Assembly (NCBI GenBank): GCA_016703625.1 | Contig: JADJBP010000002.1 | Coordinates: forward strand, 763,127 to 827,126 | Direction: 5' to 3' | DNA length: 64,000 bases | Source of the DNA: Chitinophagaceae bacterium | GTDB taxonomy: Bacteria > Bacteroidota > Bacteroidia > Chitinophagales > Chitinophagaceae | Shown here: one piece after another, positions 51,151-61,248 of the stretch | Layout of the letters: the number at the start of each line of letters is the position of its first letter | How positions within the stretch are numbered: the stretch's first letter is position 1 | Notes under the pieces: model-generated | Told to the model about the DNA's origin: nothing | The model's database searches: none | Seen by the model: the letters and a program-made list of their open reading frames with translations, nothing else | Translations under genes and position numbers: made by a program

Positions 51151-52185
51151 TTAATTAATCACCCAGGTCTCATTTCCTCTCAGCAATTTGTCCAGGTCGC
51201 CTTTTCCTTTTTTTGCGATCACTTCTTCGATCTGCATAGCCATGCTGTCTTCGTAGCAGGCCCTTTCTGTTTCATAAAACACCCCGAACGGCCTTGGTAA
51301 ATGTCCTTCCAGTTTCGGGTCATCAAACATGCGGATCAGTATCTGTGCTTTGTAAAAATCTTTTTCATCATGAACCCAAAGATCATCTGTTGATGCGCCT
51401 TCGGCCAGGTCAACGATCACGGGTTTAAATCCGTCGAGTTTAATGCCCTTGTTTTGGGTGGCTCCAAAAACCAATGGTTTGCCCTGTTCCAGGAACAATA
51501 CTTCATCGGGTTTGGTTTTTTTCTCTGTAAATATTTCAAAGGCTCCATCATTAAAGATGTTGCAGTTCTGGTATATCTCTAAAAATGAAGCTCCCTTATG
51601 TGCCTGCGAACGCAGCAGCATGGCCTGCAGGTGTTTGGGATCCCTGTCCATGGTACGGGCAATAAAACTTGCTTCGGCACCCATGGCCAGTGCCAGCGGG
51701 TTAAACGGATGATCGATACTGCCAAAAGGTGAACTCTTGGTTATTTTATGCTCTTCCGAAGTTGGGGAATATTGTCCCTTGGTAAGTCCATATATCTGGT
51801 TATTGAACAACATGATGTTTACGTCAAAATTCCGGCGTAACAGGTGAATGGTATGGTTACCACCGATACTCAGCCCGTCGCCATCGCCGGTCACGATCCA
51901 CACACTCAGTTCGGGCCGGGCAGCTTTTAAACCACTGGCCACTGCTGTTGCACGGCCATGAATACTGTGCATGCCGTATGTATTCATATAATAAGGAAAA
52001 CGGCTGCTGCAGCCGATACCGCTGATGATCACAATATTCTCTTTGGGAATACCCAGTGTTGGCATTATTTTCTGCACCTGTGCCAGGATGGAATAATCGC
52101 CGCAGCCGGGGCACCAGCGCACTTCCTGGTCGGTTACAAAATCTTTTGCGGTTAGTGGAGGAAGGGTAGTTGCTGTATCACTCAT
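51151..52185 (-). CDS. korB: 2-oxoacid:ferredoxin oxidoreductase, beta (thiamine diphosphate) subunit
   Basis: Binds thiamine diphosphate and takes part in oxidative decarboxylation of a 2-oxoacid with reduction of ferredoxin. The zinc/cluster and ThDP motifs are RWCPGCGDYSILAQVQ, ISGIGCSSRFPYYMNTYGMH, and WIVTGDGDGLSIGGNHTIHL then NIMLFNNQIYGLTKGQYSPT. The iron-sulfur cysteine CNIFNDGAFE is also present. 344 residues, intact. The alpha subunit gene, usually adjacent, is not seen next to it; the bases upstream are noncoding. The exact 2-oxoacid (2-oxoglutarate or pyruvate) is not certain. Confidence 0.9.
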   Translation of the reverse strand: MSDTATTLPPLTAKDFVTDQEVRWCPGCGDYSILAQVQKIMPTLGIPKENIVIISGIGCSSRFPYYMNTYGMHSIHGRATAVASGLKAARPELSVWIVTGDGDGLSIGGNHTIHLLRRNFDVNIMLFNNQIYGLTKGQYSPTSEEHKITKSSPFGSIDHPFNPLALAMGAEASFIARTMDRDPKHLQAMLLRSQAHKGASFLEIYQNCNIFNDGAFEIFTEKKTKPDEVLFLEQGKPLVFGATQNKGIKLDGFKPVIVDLAEGASTDDLWVHDEKDFYKAQILIRMFDDPKLEGHLPRPFGVFYETERACYEDSMAMQIEEVIAKKGKGDLDKLLRGNETWVIN

Positions 52186-52445
52186 GGTTTTTAATATTGA
52201 GGGCTAAAGTTAGCAAAAATTAATACGTGGTGATCAATGATTTTAATCAGTTCCAGGTAATACTGCCCCGTTTTACTGTGTTTTCAGTATCCTGGAAGGA
52301 GGAAGGAAAAACAATATCGAACAAAGAACAAGGAATAATGAACAGGGAAGTAGAGCAGAAGAATTCTGCAAATTCTATAGCAGAATCCTGCATTTGAACT
52401 TCAAAATTCAACATTCCTTGTTCCCTGTCCGAGATTCAAAGGTTA

Positions 52446-52825
52446 TTAAAGAGATTTGTCTTTTTTAGGAGTATTATTCTTTTTAGCCGTTTCAATGCTT
52501 TTAACAAAGATTGAGATCAACTGGTTGTTTTCATCAAGTACCTTTAATATTTTATCTTCAGCATGCCACTTTCGCTTTCTGATTAACCTTATACAATTAT
52601 AGGTTTCTCTTAATTCCTTTGCTGATATTTTCATCTTATGAATAAAGTCATTCCTCGATTCTGCACTTTGAGCTTCACCATATTGCAATGCAGGCGCTGT
52701 TCCACTTCTTACTAATTGACCCGCAATATGATTACCTGCAAATGTTTTGGGGAGAACTTGGAGATATCAATTATCATGTCTGCAAAATTTATCAACCGCT
52801 CATCGAGATCGTATTTTCTTTCCAT
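52446..52825 (-). CDS. Four-helix-bundle protein (23S rRNA IVP family), one frameshift
   Basis: ATG 52825 gives MERKYDLDERLINFADMIID. Adding one A near 52746 continues it as FSPKTFAGNHIAGQLVRSGT and PALQYGEAQSAESRNDFIHK, joining the frame that ends at 52446. This is the hallmark of the small four-helix-bundle family first found in 23S rRNA intervening sequences. Members are now common as free genes in Bacteroidota, with unknown role. About 127 residues. There is no rRNA here. Confidence 0.85.
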
Positions 52826-52940
52826 AAGGTATGTTGATTTGAATAAAATTAATCCATCCTCTTTCAAGGTAAAAAATTTAATCTTCTTTTCAAAACCTGA
52901 AATCCTGAACTATACTTCAGGATTTCTTGCTCTTTGTTCA

Positions 52941-53288
52941 TTATTCTTTATTCGCCAGCTCCTCCCAGTACTCCGCTGCCCTTCTGGTATGCGGTACCAC
53001 GATCGTTCCGCCTACAATATTGGCCACGGCAAAAACTTCGTACACCTGTTCGGTGGTTATACCCAGCTCATGCGACTTGCCCAGGTGGTATTTGATGCAG
53101 TCATCACACCGCAATACCATCGAAGCCACCAGGCCAAGCAGCTCTTTTGTTTTAACATCCAGCGCCCCTTCAGCATAGGTGTTGGTATCTAAATTCCAAA
53201 GGCGTTTGATGACCAGGTTATCTTTATTTAAAATAACCTCGTTCATTTTGGTGCGGTAATCATTGAACTCTTTTACTAAGTTGCCCAT
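52941..53288 (-). CDS. AhpD-like carboxymuconolactone decarboxylase-family protein
   Basis: A 115-residue all-helical protein. The conserved core is KTKELLGLVASMVLRCDDCI, with the CxxC pair and histidine in CDDCIKYHLGKSHELG. The C-terminal EVFAVANIVGGTIVVPHTRR is typical. The CxxC type of this family often works in peroxide reduction, but no partner peroxiredoxin is seen nearby. Frame intact. Confidence 0.88.
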   Translation of the reverse strand: MGNLVKEFNDYRTKMNEVILNKDNLVIKRLWNLDTNTYAEGALDVKTKELLGLVASMVLRCDDCIKYHLGKSHELGITTEQVYEVFAVANIVGGTIVVPHTRRAAEYWEELANKE

Positions 53289-53388
53289 AACATGTAATTA
53301 TTATTGAAATACAAAGTTAAACCCGGTATGCTTAAATTGATGAAACTGTTATAAATTGACAAATATTTTAACCACAGCCTGTATTAAT

Positions 53389-53895
53389 ATGTCAACAGCA
53401 AGAACCAAAGACGATTACCGGAAACAGGTATATGACTTTTTAAAGGATATTTATGTTGTGTGCCCGGCCTGTGGCAGGCAGGCCATTGTATTAACCCCGG
53501 AATTATCTGCAGGAAAAAAAAATGAACAGGAGATCAAACTGATCTGTGCCAAATGCGGGCACAATAAACGACTGGACGAAAAACCTGATTCCGTTATTCA
53601 TACTACACCATACAAAACGATGACCGGGAAATATACCATCATCGGTGGCACCATTGACCCTTATTTTCATTTGCCACTCTGGTTTACTGCAAAATGCGGT
53701 GACCATATTTTATGGGCATATAATTATGAACACCTTGATTTCCTGTATGGACATGTAGAAGCAAAACTCAGGGAACGCAACATACAGGAAATGAAAAACA
53801 AAAGCCTGGGAAGCAGGCTGCCAAAATGGATGACTTCGGCCAAGAACCGGGAAATGATCCTGAAAGCATTGACACAGCTGAAAAATAAAAAATAA
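53389..53895 (+). CDS. Zinc-ribbon protein of unknown function
   Basis: I start at ATG 53389 (MSTARTKDDYRKQVYDF). Two CxxC pairs form a likely zinc ribbon: YVVCPACGRQAIVL and LICAKCGHNKRL. The body has DPYFHLPLWFTAKCGDHILW and the C-terminus is basic (RLPKWMTSAKNREMILKALT). Similar zinc-ribbon proteins occur across Bacteroidota; function unknown. Frame intact. Confidence 0.75.
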   Translation: MSTARTKDDYRKQVYDFLKDIYVVCPACGRQAIVLTPELSAGKKNEQEIKLICAKCGHNKRLDEKPDSVIHTTPYKTMTGKYTIIGGTIDPYFHLPLWFTAKCGDHILWAYNYEHLDFLYGHVEAKLRERNIQEMKNKSLGSRLPKWMTSAKNREMILKALTQLKNKK

Positions 53896-53972
53896 TACGT
53901 TTAAGAAAACCAGGTGATCGTAAAAACGGTATTTTCAATAATACATTTGCATCGGGCAATTATTATAAACAG

Positions 53973-55436
53973 ATGAAAGCATTTTTTACAAAATATAAAA
54001 AGGAAGCTGCGTTGATCACCGGCATTGTACTCTGCCTGTTCTTCTTTTTTGTAAACCCGCTGGGGTTGCTGTTCAAAGCTAAACTCGTGCTGGCCATTGC
54101 TGTGCTCATGATCAGCTGGTGGGTGCTGGATGCCATGCCCCTGGCCGTGGTAGCCCTGGTGCCGCTGGTTCTGTACCCGCTGCTGAACATCAATACCATT
54201 AAAGATACTTCCCGTTCCTATTCCGATTCCATTATCTATCTTTTTATGGGAGGTTTTTTCCTGGGTATGGCCATTGAAAAATGGAACCTGCACAAACGCA
54301 TTGCTTTAAGCATCATCAAACTTACCGGTACCAACGGAAACAGGATCATACTTGGCTTTATCCTGTCAACCGGGTTTATAAGCATGTGGCTCAGCAATAC
54401 CGCCACCACCATGATGATGTTTCCCATTGCTGCATCGGTGATCCATGTTATCAGCAGGCATGCAAACGATGGAGCCAATATCAAAAATTTTTCATTAACG
54501 CTGATGTTGTCGCTGGCCTATGCCAGCAATTTTGGCGGCATTGCCACTATCATCGGTACACCACCCAACGTGGCCTATATCAGGCACCTGAATGAGAACT
54601 TTGATCATAAAATGGATTTTATGAAATGGATGCTGCTTTGTATGCCATTGGCCATTATGCTGATGCTGGCCCTTTATTTCGTGATGGTAAAATGGCTGTA
54701 TCCCAATCATCTTGCACACAGTACAGATGGCAGGAATTTCATTAATGCTGAATTAAAAGAAATGGGCAAACTTTCCCGCCAGGAAAAAAGGGTGCTGATC
54801 ATTTTCTGTAGTACCGCTTTTTTGTGGATCAGCAAGGACATCATCAATGCAGCGCAACATGTATTTCAATTGGATGATACCATCATTGCCCTGGTTGGTG
54901 CCATCAGTTTATTTATTGTGCCCAGTGGCAGAACAAAGGAAGAGCCGGATGAACGCCTGCTGGAATGGAGCGATACCAAAAATATGGCCTGGGGTATCTT
55001 ATTATTATTTGGCGGGGGCATCGCCATGGCCAAATCGCTGGAAGAAGCCAAACTGATGGAAGACCTTGGTCAATATATCGCCGGTTTTGCAACCAGTAAT
55101 ATTTTAATATTGATCTTTATAGTAACCCTCATCTCTGTTTTTTTAAGCGAGGTGATGAGCAATATTGCACAGGTGATCGTGATGGCACCTGTTATTTCTG
55201 CAGTGGCTGTGGCCATGGGTATTAACCCGTTGCTGCTGGGTATTCCCATGACATTGGGCGCCAGTTGTGCCAGCATGATGCCCATGGGCACTCCGCCCAA
55301 TGCCATTGTTTTTGCCAGTGGCCATATCAAACTGAATCAAATGGTGAAAACGGGATTTGTATTAAACATGATCTCTGTAATACTGATCACGCTTTTTTGC
55401 TGGCTGCTGTTGCCGTTGATCATCCCGGTATTGTAG
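53973..55436 (+). CDS. SLC13 (DASS)-family sodium:dicarboxylate/sulfate transporter
   Basis: About twelve membrane segments. The two conserved substrate-binding SNT-type loops are FISMWLSNTATTMMMFPIAA in the first half and EVMSNIAQVIVMAPVISAVA in the second. GGFFLGMAIEKWNLHKRIAL and GGIATIIGTPPNVAYIRH are further family signatures, with the second-half equivalent MMPMGTPPNAIVFASGHI. It takes up dicarboxylates or related anions with sodium. 487 residues, intact. Confidence 0.93.
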   Translation: MKAFFTKYKKEAALITGIVLCLFFFFVNPLGLLFKAKLVLAIAVLMISWWVLDAMPLAVVALVPLVLYPLLNINTIKDTSRSYSDSIIYLFMGGFFLGMAIEKWNLHKRIALSIIKLTGTNGNRIILGFILSTGFISMWLSNTATTMMMFPIAASVIHVISRHANDGANIKNFSLTLMLSLAYASNFGGIATIIGTPPNVAYIRHLNENFDHKMDFMKWMLLCMPLAIMLMLALYFVMVKWLYPNHLAHSTDGRNFINAELKEMGKLSRQEKRVLIIFCSTAFLWISKDIINAAQHVFQLDDTIIALVGAISLFIVPSGRTKEEPDERLLEWSDTKNMAWGILLLFGGGIAMAKSLEEAKLMEDLGQYIAGFATSNILILIFIVTLISVFLSEVMSNIAQVIVMAPVISAVAVAMGINPLLLGIPMTLGASCASMMPMGTPPNAIVFASGHIKLNQMVKTGFVLNMISVILITLFCWLLLPLIIPVL

Positions 55437-55440
55437 CAAT

Positions 55441-57180
55441 CTATTTCCCTTTTTTACAGCTTTCCAGGAAATCTTTGATACCCAAAACGATCTTATCAGC
55501 AACCTGCTGCTTGAATTTTTCATTTAAGATCTTCATTTCTTCTTCGGGGTTGCTGAGGAACAGTGTTTCAACCAGTACATTGGGGTATTCTGTAGGACTG
55601 TTGAGCATAAAATTAAAGCTGCTGTTATTGCCATATTCCTTTAACCCAAGTTCCAGCAGGCGTTTGTAAATGCTGTTGTTGATACTGCGGAAACCTGCGT
55701 GCCGGTAAAAAGTGGCGGTACCCGCAACGTGAATGGGATCGGCAGAAGAATTCAGGTGAACACTTACCAAAATATCGGGTACACTATCCCGGTAAAATAA
55801 AATGCGTTCTTTATTGTCAACAAATTTTTCGGTGCTGCGGGTCATGATCACTTTGGCGCCTGCCTGCTGCAATGCTTTTTGTAATTTTAATGAAACGGCC
55901 AGTGTGAGCATTTTTTCTGATGAGCCCGTAGGTCCGCCTGCACCGGAATTGGTGCCGCCATGCCCGGCATCCACGGCAATGGTCAAATTATTCAGCGATA
56001 GATTTTCCGGCTGGCGCTTTACCTGTACCACCAGGATATTACCTTTATAATAAATGCTGTATCCCCAGTGCTGTGCATGTTTCAGTTCGATGGTAATGCG
56101 GAACACTTCATCTTCAATTTGTTCATAACTCACATTTTTTATTTCCTTTGTGTTCTCCAGTTGTGTTATCCAGTTGGTATTATTGGTGGCGCCAAAAACA
56201 TCCACGATGATCCTGGCCGGGTCAACCTGCTGAAATCCCTGGTAAGGCAGCCGGGCCGACAATCCCAGTTGTACATAATCATACACATCATCGCCGTACA
56301 CCGTCCATTTTCCGGTAAGCGATTCGGGTGTAAAGGTACCCCGGGGTAAAAACTCAACCAGGTCATCCGGAATATACGCCGTACGGTATTTTGATAACTG
56401 TACTTTATAATCGCTACCCACTTTACCAACCACTTTTAATGGTATCATGCTATCGATATACCCGATCTTGGCGCCGCCAAGCCTGTCGTCGCCGAGGCCA
56501 AATAATAAATGGGCAAGCCTGCCCTTGGTTACCGCCACATTGGGCATCTGCGGGCTGAACATACTTAACCAGTATTTGGATTGTTTTGAAATGGTATTAC
56601 CGGCAGAGTCGGTAAGGCTCACCGGAATTTTAGAAACCAAAAAACTGTCGGTTTCCTTTACCACGTATTCGCCCTGGTAAATGCCGGGCATTTTATTGTT
56701 CGGCATTTCGTACAAGGGAATTTTTCCGTTAGCCATTACCGTGCTGCCGGGGAGCGCCTTCACTTTGAATTTTATGCGGTCGCCGGGCATGACGTATAAA
56801 TTGCCTTCGGGGAAGGTTTCGATAGATGCGATGTCGGGTGTTTTAACCGGTTCGGGTGACGGTGGAATTGTATAATTGTAAGAAATGGTTTTGGTGCTGG
56901 TTTTGTCGGGCGGGAAAAAAGCCACCAGTGTAAAGGAAGTATCGCCGGGTTTTAAACTCAGTTCATAGGCAAAACCGCCGGTGGGGTAAACCTTTACAGG
57001 CTCTCCGTTAATGCTGAGCCCGCAGCTTTTGCAGGTGCTGCCCACGATGAATTGTTTTGATGATCTTACATTATTCTGTCCATTGGCAGGTTGCACCAGT
57101 TTAATAAAAGGAGTATTTGCGGATTGGGCAAAAGCCATTACCGTAAACAGCAATGCAGGAATGGTCATCAAAAATTTCAT
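55441..57180 (-). CDS. N-acetylmuramoyl-L-alanine amidase with AMIN-like domain
   Basis: I start at ATG 57180, which gives a signal peptide (MKFLMTIPALLFTVMAFAQ). A region of about 270 residues with beta-rich domains follows, then an AMIN-like domain (YDYVQLGLSARLPYQGFQQ, RIIVDVFGATNN). The amidase_3 domain has zinc ligands in TIAVDAGHGGTNSGAGG, the second ligand E in SSEKMLTLAVSL, the histidine in DILVSVHLNSSADPI and the catalytic glutamate in NVLVETLFLSNPEEE. It cuts peptide stems from peptidoglycan during division. 579 residues, intact. Confidence 0.92.
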   Translation of the reverse strand: MKFLMTIPALLFTVMAFAQSANTPFIKLVQPANGQNNVRSSKQFIVGSTCKSCGLSINGEPVKVYPTGGFAYELSLKPGDTSFTLVAFFPPDKTSTKTISYNYTIPPSPEPVKTPDIASIETFPEGNLYVMPGDRIKFKVKALPGSTVMANGKIPLYEMPNNKMPGIYQGEYVVKETDSFLVSKIPVSLTDSAGNTISKQSKYWLSMFSPQMPNVAVTKGRLAHLLFGLGDDRLGGAKIGYIDSMIPLKVVGKVGSDYKVQLSKYRTAYIPDDLVEFLPRGTFTPESLTGKWTVYGDDVYDYVQLGLSARLPYQGFQQVDPARIIVDVFGATNNTNWITQLENTKEIKNVSYEQIEDEVFRITIELKHAQHWGYSIYYKGNILVVQVKRQPENLSLNNLTIAVDAGHGGTNSGAGGPTGSSEKMLTLAVSLKLQKALQQAGAKVIMTRSTEKFVDNKERILFYRDSVPDILVSVHLNSSADPIHVAGTATFYRHAGFRSINNSIYKRLLELGLKEYGNNSSFNFMLNSPTEYPNVLVETLFLSNPEEEMKILNEKFKQQVADKIVLGIKDFLESCKKGK

Positions 57181-57257
57181 GGGGGCAAGATAAAATAAAT
57201 TAAAGTGAGCTGTAGTTAATAAATGGCAAATAACTCTTTTATATGTTTTTATTTTCT

Positions 57258-57425
57258 TTTGAACAGAAAGGAAGCAACTAAGTAGTGAACTGTTTAATAC
57301 TAAGAGTAGAATTACAAATGTCGAAGCCACAGTAGTACAAATGCTAAATCAGCTTCCCGAATCCGGGCTGTATTCGTTCGGGTGCCCGGTTTTTGGTTAC
57401 TCCTGCGGGCAAGCAAAAAAGTGAC
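57258..57425 (+). repeat. Interspersed 160 bp noncoding repeat, copy 1
   Basis: Starts GAACAGAAAGGAAGCAACTA and contains CCACAGTAGTACAAATGCTA, then CCCGAATCCGGG. A direct copy lies at 57648-57815 and an inverted part at 57566-57612. The same order of blocks in both copies shows they are homologous. No reading frame is shared. Confidence 0.8.
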
Positions 57426-57565
57426 AACAATAATCAAAGTGCTTTATTTAAAAACTACTTTTATTCTTTTTCTTTTGTCTTTACACATCCTTCGGCTACG
57501 CTCAGGAGAAACAAAAAATCAAGGCAGGAAGGATTACAGCCCCTTCTTGCTGTACATATTTATTC

Positions 57566-57612
57566 TTCTTTTGTACTACTGTAGCTTCAGCATTAGTACT
57601 TTACTCTTAAAT
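57566..57612 (-). repeat. Inverted partial copy of the 160 bp repeat
   Basis: TTGTACTACTGTAGCTTCAG and ACTTTACTCTTAA are the inverted, diverged counterpart of the central part of the flanking copies. With either neighbour it could form a long hairpin. Confidence 0.65.
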
Positions 57613-57647
57613 TCAATACAGTAAACTAAAAGGTTCGCTCTTTTATC

Positions 57648-57815
57648 TTTGAACAGAAAGGACGCGACTAAGTTGTGAGCTGTTTAATACTAAGATAGAA
57701 TTACTGATGTACAAGCCACAGTAGTACAAATGCTAAATCAGGGAACTATCCCGAATCCGGGATGTAATCGGTTCGGGGCTCCTTTTTTGTTTCTTTTGGA
57801 GAAGCAAAAAGAAAA
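57648..57815 (+). repeat. Interspersed 160 bp noncoding repeat, copy 2
   Basis: Starts GAACAGAAAGGACGCGACTA and contains CCACAGTAGTACAAATGCTA identically, then CCCGAATCCGGGATGTAAT. It ends about 175 bases before the M48 peptidase gene. Confidence 0.8.
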
Positions 57816-57991
57816 AGACCTTTTCATCAACACCGCGTTCATAGATAATTCCCGACAATTTGGTATAAAAGGATACTAATGCCGGAATACTCCTGTTGAT
57901 CTCACTAAACCCGCTATGCCATTAACAAACCTGCGTATCTTTTAATTATTCCTCTATATTTGCCCCCTAAACCGGCTTATTCAAAACCCTT

Positions 57992-59367
57992 ATGAACTGC
58001 TACTATACCAGGCTGATCCTGCTTTTCCTGTGTGCCTTGCATATGCCCGGTTTATTTGCCCAGCCTTTAACAAACTATACCCCTTATACCAACGATTCGC
58101 TGCAACTGGTGAGCATTAAAAATGACATCAGGAAAAATTACCTGGAGGACAGCGCTTCCATCAGCGGTGAAAATAAAAAACAACTCATTGGCATTTACCG
58201 CGACAGGTACCAGAACCTGGCCGATATGTTCAAAGAAAAAGAATTCATAAACAACCCCGAAGCCGATGGTTATTTACAGGGCCTCGTTGCACAGATCATG
58301 AACAGCAACCCGCAACTGAAAAAGCTGGGCACCCGTTTTCTTTTTTCCAGGGTGTTTTGGCCCAATGCATTCAGCAGCGGCGAGGGAACCATTGTCTTTA
58401 ATATCGGGCTCTTTGCAAAACTCAACACAGAGAGTGAAGCAGTGTTCACCCTTTGCCATGAGCTGGCCCACCTCTATCTCGACCACAGCACCAGGGGCAT
58501 ACTGCATTATGTAAATACGGTTAACTCAAAAGATTTCCAGGAGCAGTTAAAGGAAATCAAAAAGTCGAAATACGAGGTCAACAAACAACTTGAAAACTGG
58601 AAAAGGGACTGGTGTTTAAAAGCCGCAGGCATGGACGTGAGCATGAAGACGAAGCCGATTCTGTTGGCCTCAGCTTTATGCAAAATACCGGATACAATAT
58701 AAAGGGTTCGCTTTCCTGCCTGGCCATGCTGGATGTAATTGATAAAGACAGCTATGCCGCCGACAGCGGCCTGCAGCGTAATTTTAACTTTACGGTATAC
58801 CCCTTCAATAAAAAATGGCTGAAGAAAGAAGAAGGTTTTTTTGGCGGCGTGCCCGATAAGGCTATCAGCACAAAAGAAAAAGATTCTTTAAAAACACACC
58901 CCGATTGCAAGGCCCGTATTGCAAAACTTACACCCGCTGTTGAAAAAGTGGTCAACGACGGCCGCAAAGATTTCCTGGTAAGTGAAACGCAGTTCAACGC
59001 ATTAAAGAGCAGTTTTAAATTTGAAGTGGTGGAATTCTGTTTTGTTTCCAAACGCATCAGCCGCTGCCTTTATTATGCGCTGGAACTGCTGGAAACCAAC
59101 CCCAACAATGCATACCTGGTAACCATGATCGGCAAATGTTTTAATGAAATGTACAGCAACCAAAAAGCACATACCCTTAACCGGGTGGTTGACCTGCCCT
59201 CACCTTATTCAGATAAGAATTATGATGTGCTTACCCAGTTCATCCAGAACATCAGCCTGGGTGATATGGCTTCTATCGGATATTATTTTTTAAATAATTA
59301 TAAAACAGTGATGGCCGGTGATGCCGGTTTTGAAAAGGCCCTGGCCACCAGCACTAAAAAACTTTAA
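57992..59367 (+). CDS. M48-family metallopeptidase, secreted, one frameshift
   Basis: Signal peptide LILLFLCALHMPGLFAQ, then a zinc protease domain. HExxH is in AVFTLCHELAHLYLDHST and the third ligand in EHEDEADSVGLSFMQNTGYN. FNIGLFAKLNTESEAV precedes the active site as in the family. A shift near 58605 separates 57992-58702 from the second frame, which starts SRRHGREHEDEADS. The C-terminal 190 residues are helical with a TPR-like look (YYALELLETNPNNAYLVTMI). About 458 residues. The role is probably in periplasmic protein quality control, by analogy with BepA-type enzymes. Confidence 0.87.
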
Positions 59368-59423
59368 TAACAATTAAACAAATAAACCACCATACCGCTC
59401 AATTCTAAACTTAAAAATTAACA

Positions 59424-60983
59424 ATGAAAAAAATCCTCACGCTATTTGTCCTCGCCATCATGGCCACCACCTTTATCCATGCCCAGGGCAAACTCAGCAT
59501 CGAGAACGTGCGCTCCATCTATATCCGCAATTCGGGCGAGATCATGGATGGTGATGAACTGAAAGGCTATTTTACCTTTTATGTGTCGGATAAGGTAGAC
59601 AGCAAAACCAATGAATACACTGTTCAGATCATGGACAATAACCTGAACAAGATCAAGGACATTAAATTTGAGGATGACAAAGCCGTGCAGATCCTGGAAA
59701 GCAGTTACAACGGCCAAAGCATCATGTTCCTGTTTTACAATAAAAGGGAAAAAACACTGGAATACCGGTCTTACAATTTTGAAGGTAAAATGATCTCTAC
59801 CTACACCAAGGAACTCACCAACCGCAGTAAAATGCTGCTGGAGCAAACCTACGGTCAAAAAATCGGATGAAGGGCAGAACGAAGCCCTGTTCAGTGTGCA
59901 GGACCAGGGTTACGTTACCGTGTACCCGGTAAAGGAAGGCAAGTATTTTACGTACGAAGTGAATTTCTTTTTTACCGACAGGCGCAAGCAATGGAGTTTT
60001 GAGGCTGCCGAAGAGCAGGATGATAAATGGGCTTCAGCCATGTTCCTGGGCAGCACCGATTCGCTGGTGATCTTTGAAGTGATCAAACAAAAACGCCTGA
60101 TGGGCGGTGTGCCACACAGCTGGTTATTGGGACTGAACATATCTATACCGGCAAAAAGGTTTTTGAAGTAAGTACCGAGGCCGAAGATTATAAATTTTAC
60201 CCGATGAACATTTCGGCCATCAGGGGCAGTTCCGATTTTTTACTGATGGGAACCTATTACGAGCCCGATGGTAAAGTGATGAAGGATGCCAGCCTTGGCC
60301 TGGCCGCATGGGTATTTAACCCGCAGGGAAAAGCTGTGAGCAAAAAATACAATTCATGGGACGGGGCCATCAGCAAATACATTGCTACCGACAAAAAAGG
60401 AAGGGTAGCCGACCTGGGTTATGTGTACTTTCATAAGATCCTGCAAACGGCAGACGGCAATTTCTTTGCCATTGGCGAAGGCTATAAAAAAGTAGCCAGC
60501 GGCCTGGGTATTGCCACCGCTATTTTAAACCGTGGCAGCGGCAGTGTGGCCACAGCCAAATTAAAGATCACCGACCTGGTAACCTTTAAGTTCAACGATA
60601 AGTTTGAAATTAAAGACGCCAAAATTTACGATAAGAACAGCAACAGCCAGGAGATGCAGAGTGGCGCCGAATATTCATCGCCGCATACCATGGCAGTTAT
60701 GGCCAAGGCCTGGGGCTTTTTTGATTATGACTTTACACAAACCAATAAGGAGCATACCCGTTTTTCGGTTTGTTACAGCGACTATGTAAGGGATAAGGAT
60801 TTTAAAGGCAAGACCTTTAACTCCATCACTTACAACGAAGGCAAGATGACCACCGATAAGATAGAGCTAACCAGCAAGGCTAAGTGGCTGCGTGTGTTCC
60901 CGGCAAAAACGGGATCGGTGATGATCATGGAGTATTTTAAAAAAGACAAGCGGCTGGAAATGCGTTTGGAAAAACTGAATTAA
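59424..60983 (+). CDS. Conserved secreted protein, possibly DUF6770, frameshifted
   Basis: Signal peptide MKKILTLFVLAIMATTFIHA. Three frames (59424-59870, 59896-60171, 60204-60983) join: near 59865 the gene continues as SDEGQNEALFSVQDQGYVTV, and near 60130 as YTGKKVFEVSTEAEDYKFYP. The total is about 520 residues. The body looks like a beta-propeller of exported Bacteroidota proteins (LLMGTYYEPDGKVM, KIDDLVTF-type strands). The DUF number is from memory. It follows the M48 gene by 56 bases and may be co-transcribed. A good terminator follows. Confidence 0.75.
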
Positions 60984-61003
60984 GGTTTTAATAAAATATA
61001 TTG

Positions 61004-61046
61004 TCTGCCATCCCGCAAAAATAATGCAGGATGGCAGATTTGTTTA
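61004..61046 (+). terminator. Terminator after the secreted-protein gene
   Basis: Ten-base perfect stem, TCTGCCATCC with GGATGGCAGA, loop of 15 bases, followed by TTTGTTT. It lies 20 bases after the stop at 60983. Confidence 0.85.
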
Positions 61047-61248
61047 CCCCGAACAGCGCAGTTATCATTTACAGGAGATCAGTATCAAAGACACGGGCCT
61101 GTCAGAAGTTTCATTTCCTTTTGCTTAAAAAGCTTAGTTGCTGAAATCATCATAATTCTCAGGGAAAAACAACTTAATTTATTTAGCAGATGGATCTATT
61201 TTAGATTGAAAGTCGCAATTGGTTTATTCCAATTTAAAATCTTACACT

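Noticed and set aside
52446..52825. rRNA intervening sequence because of the four-helix-bundle gene
   Set aside because: No 23S rRNA sequence is present around it.
57258..57815. CRISPR array from the direct repeats
   Set aside because: Only two direct copies about 390 bases apart, no regular spacers and no cas genes nearby.
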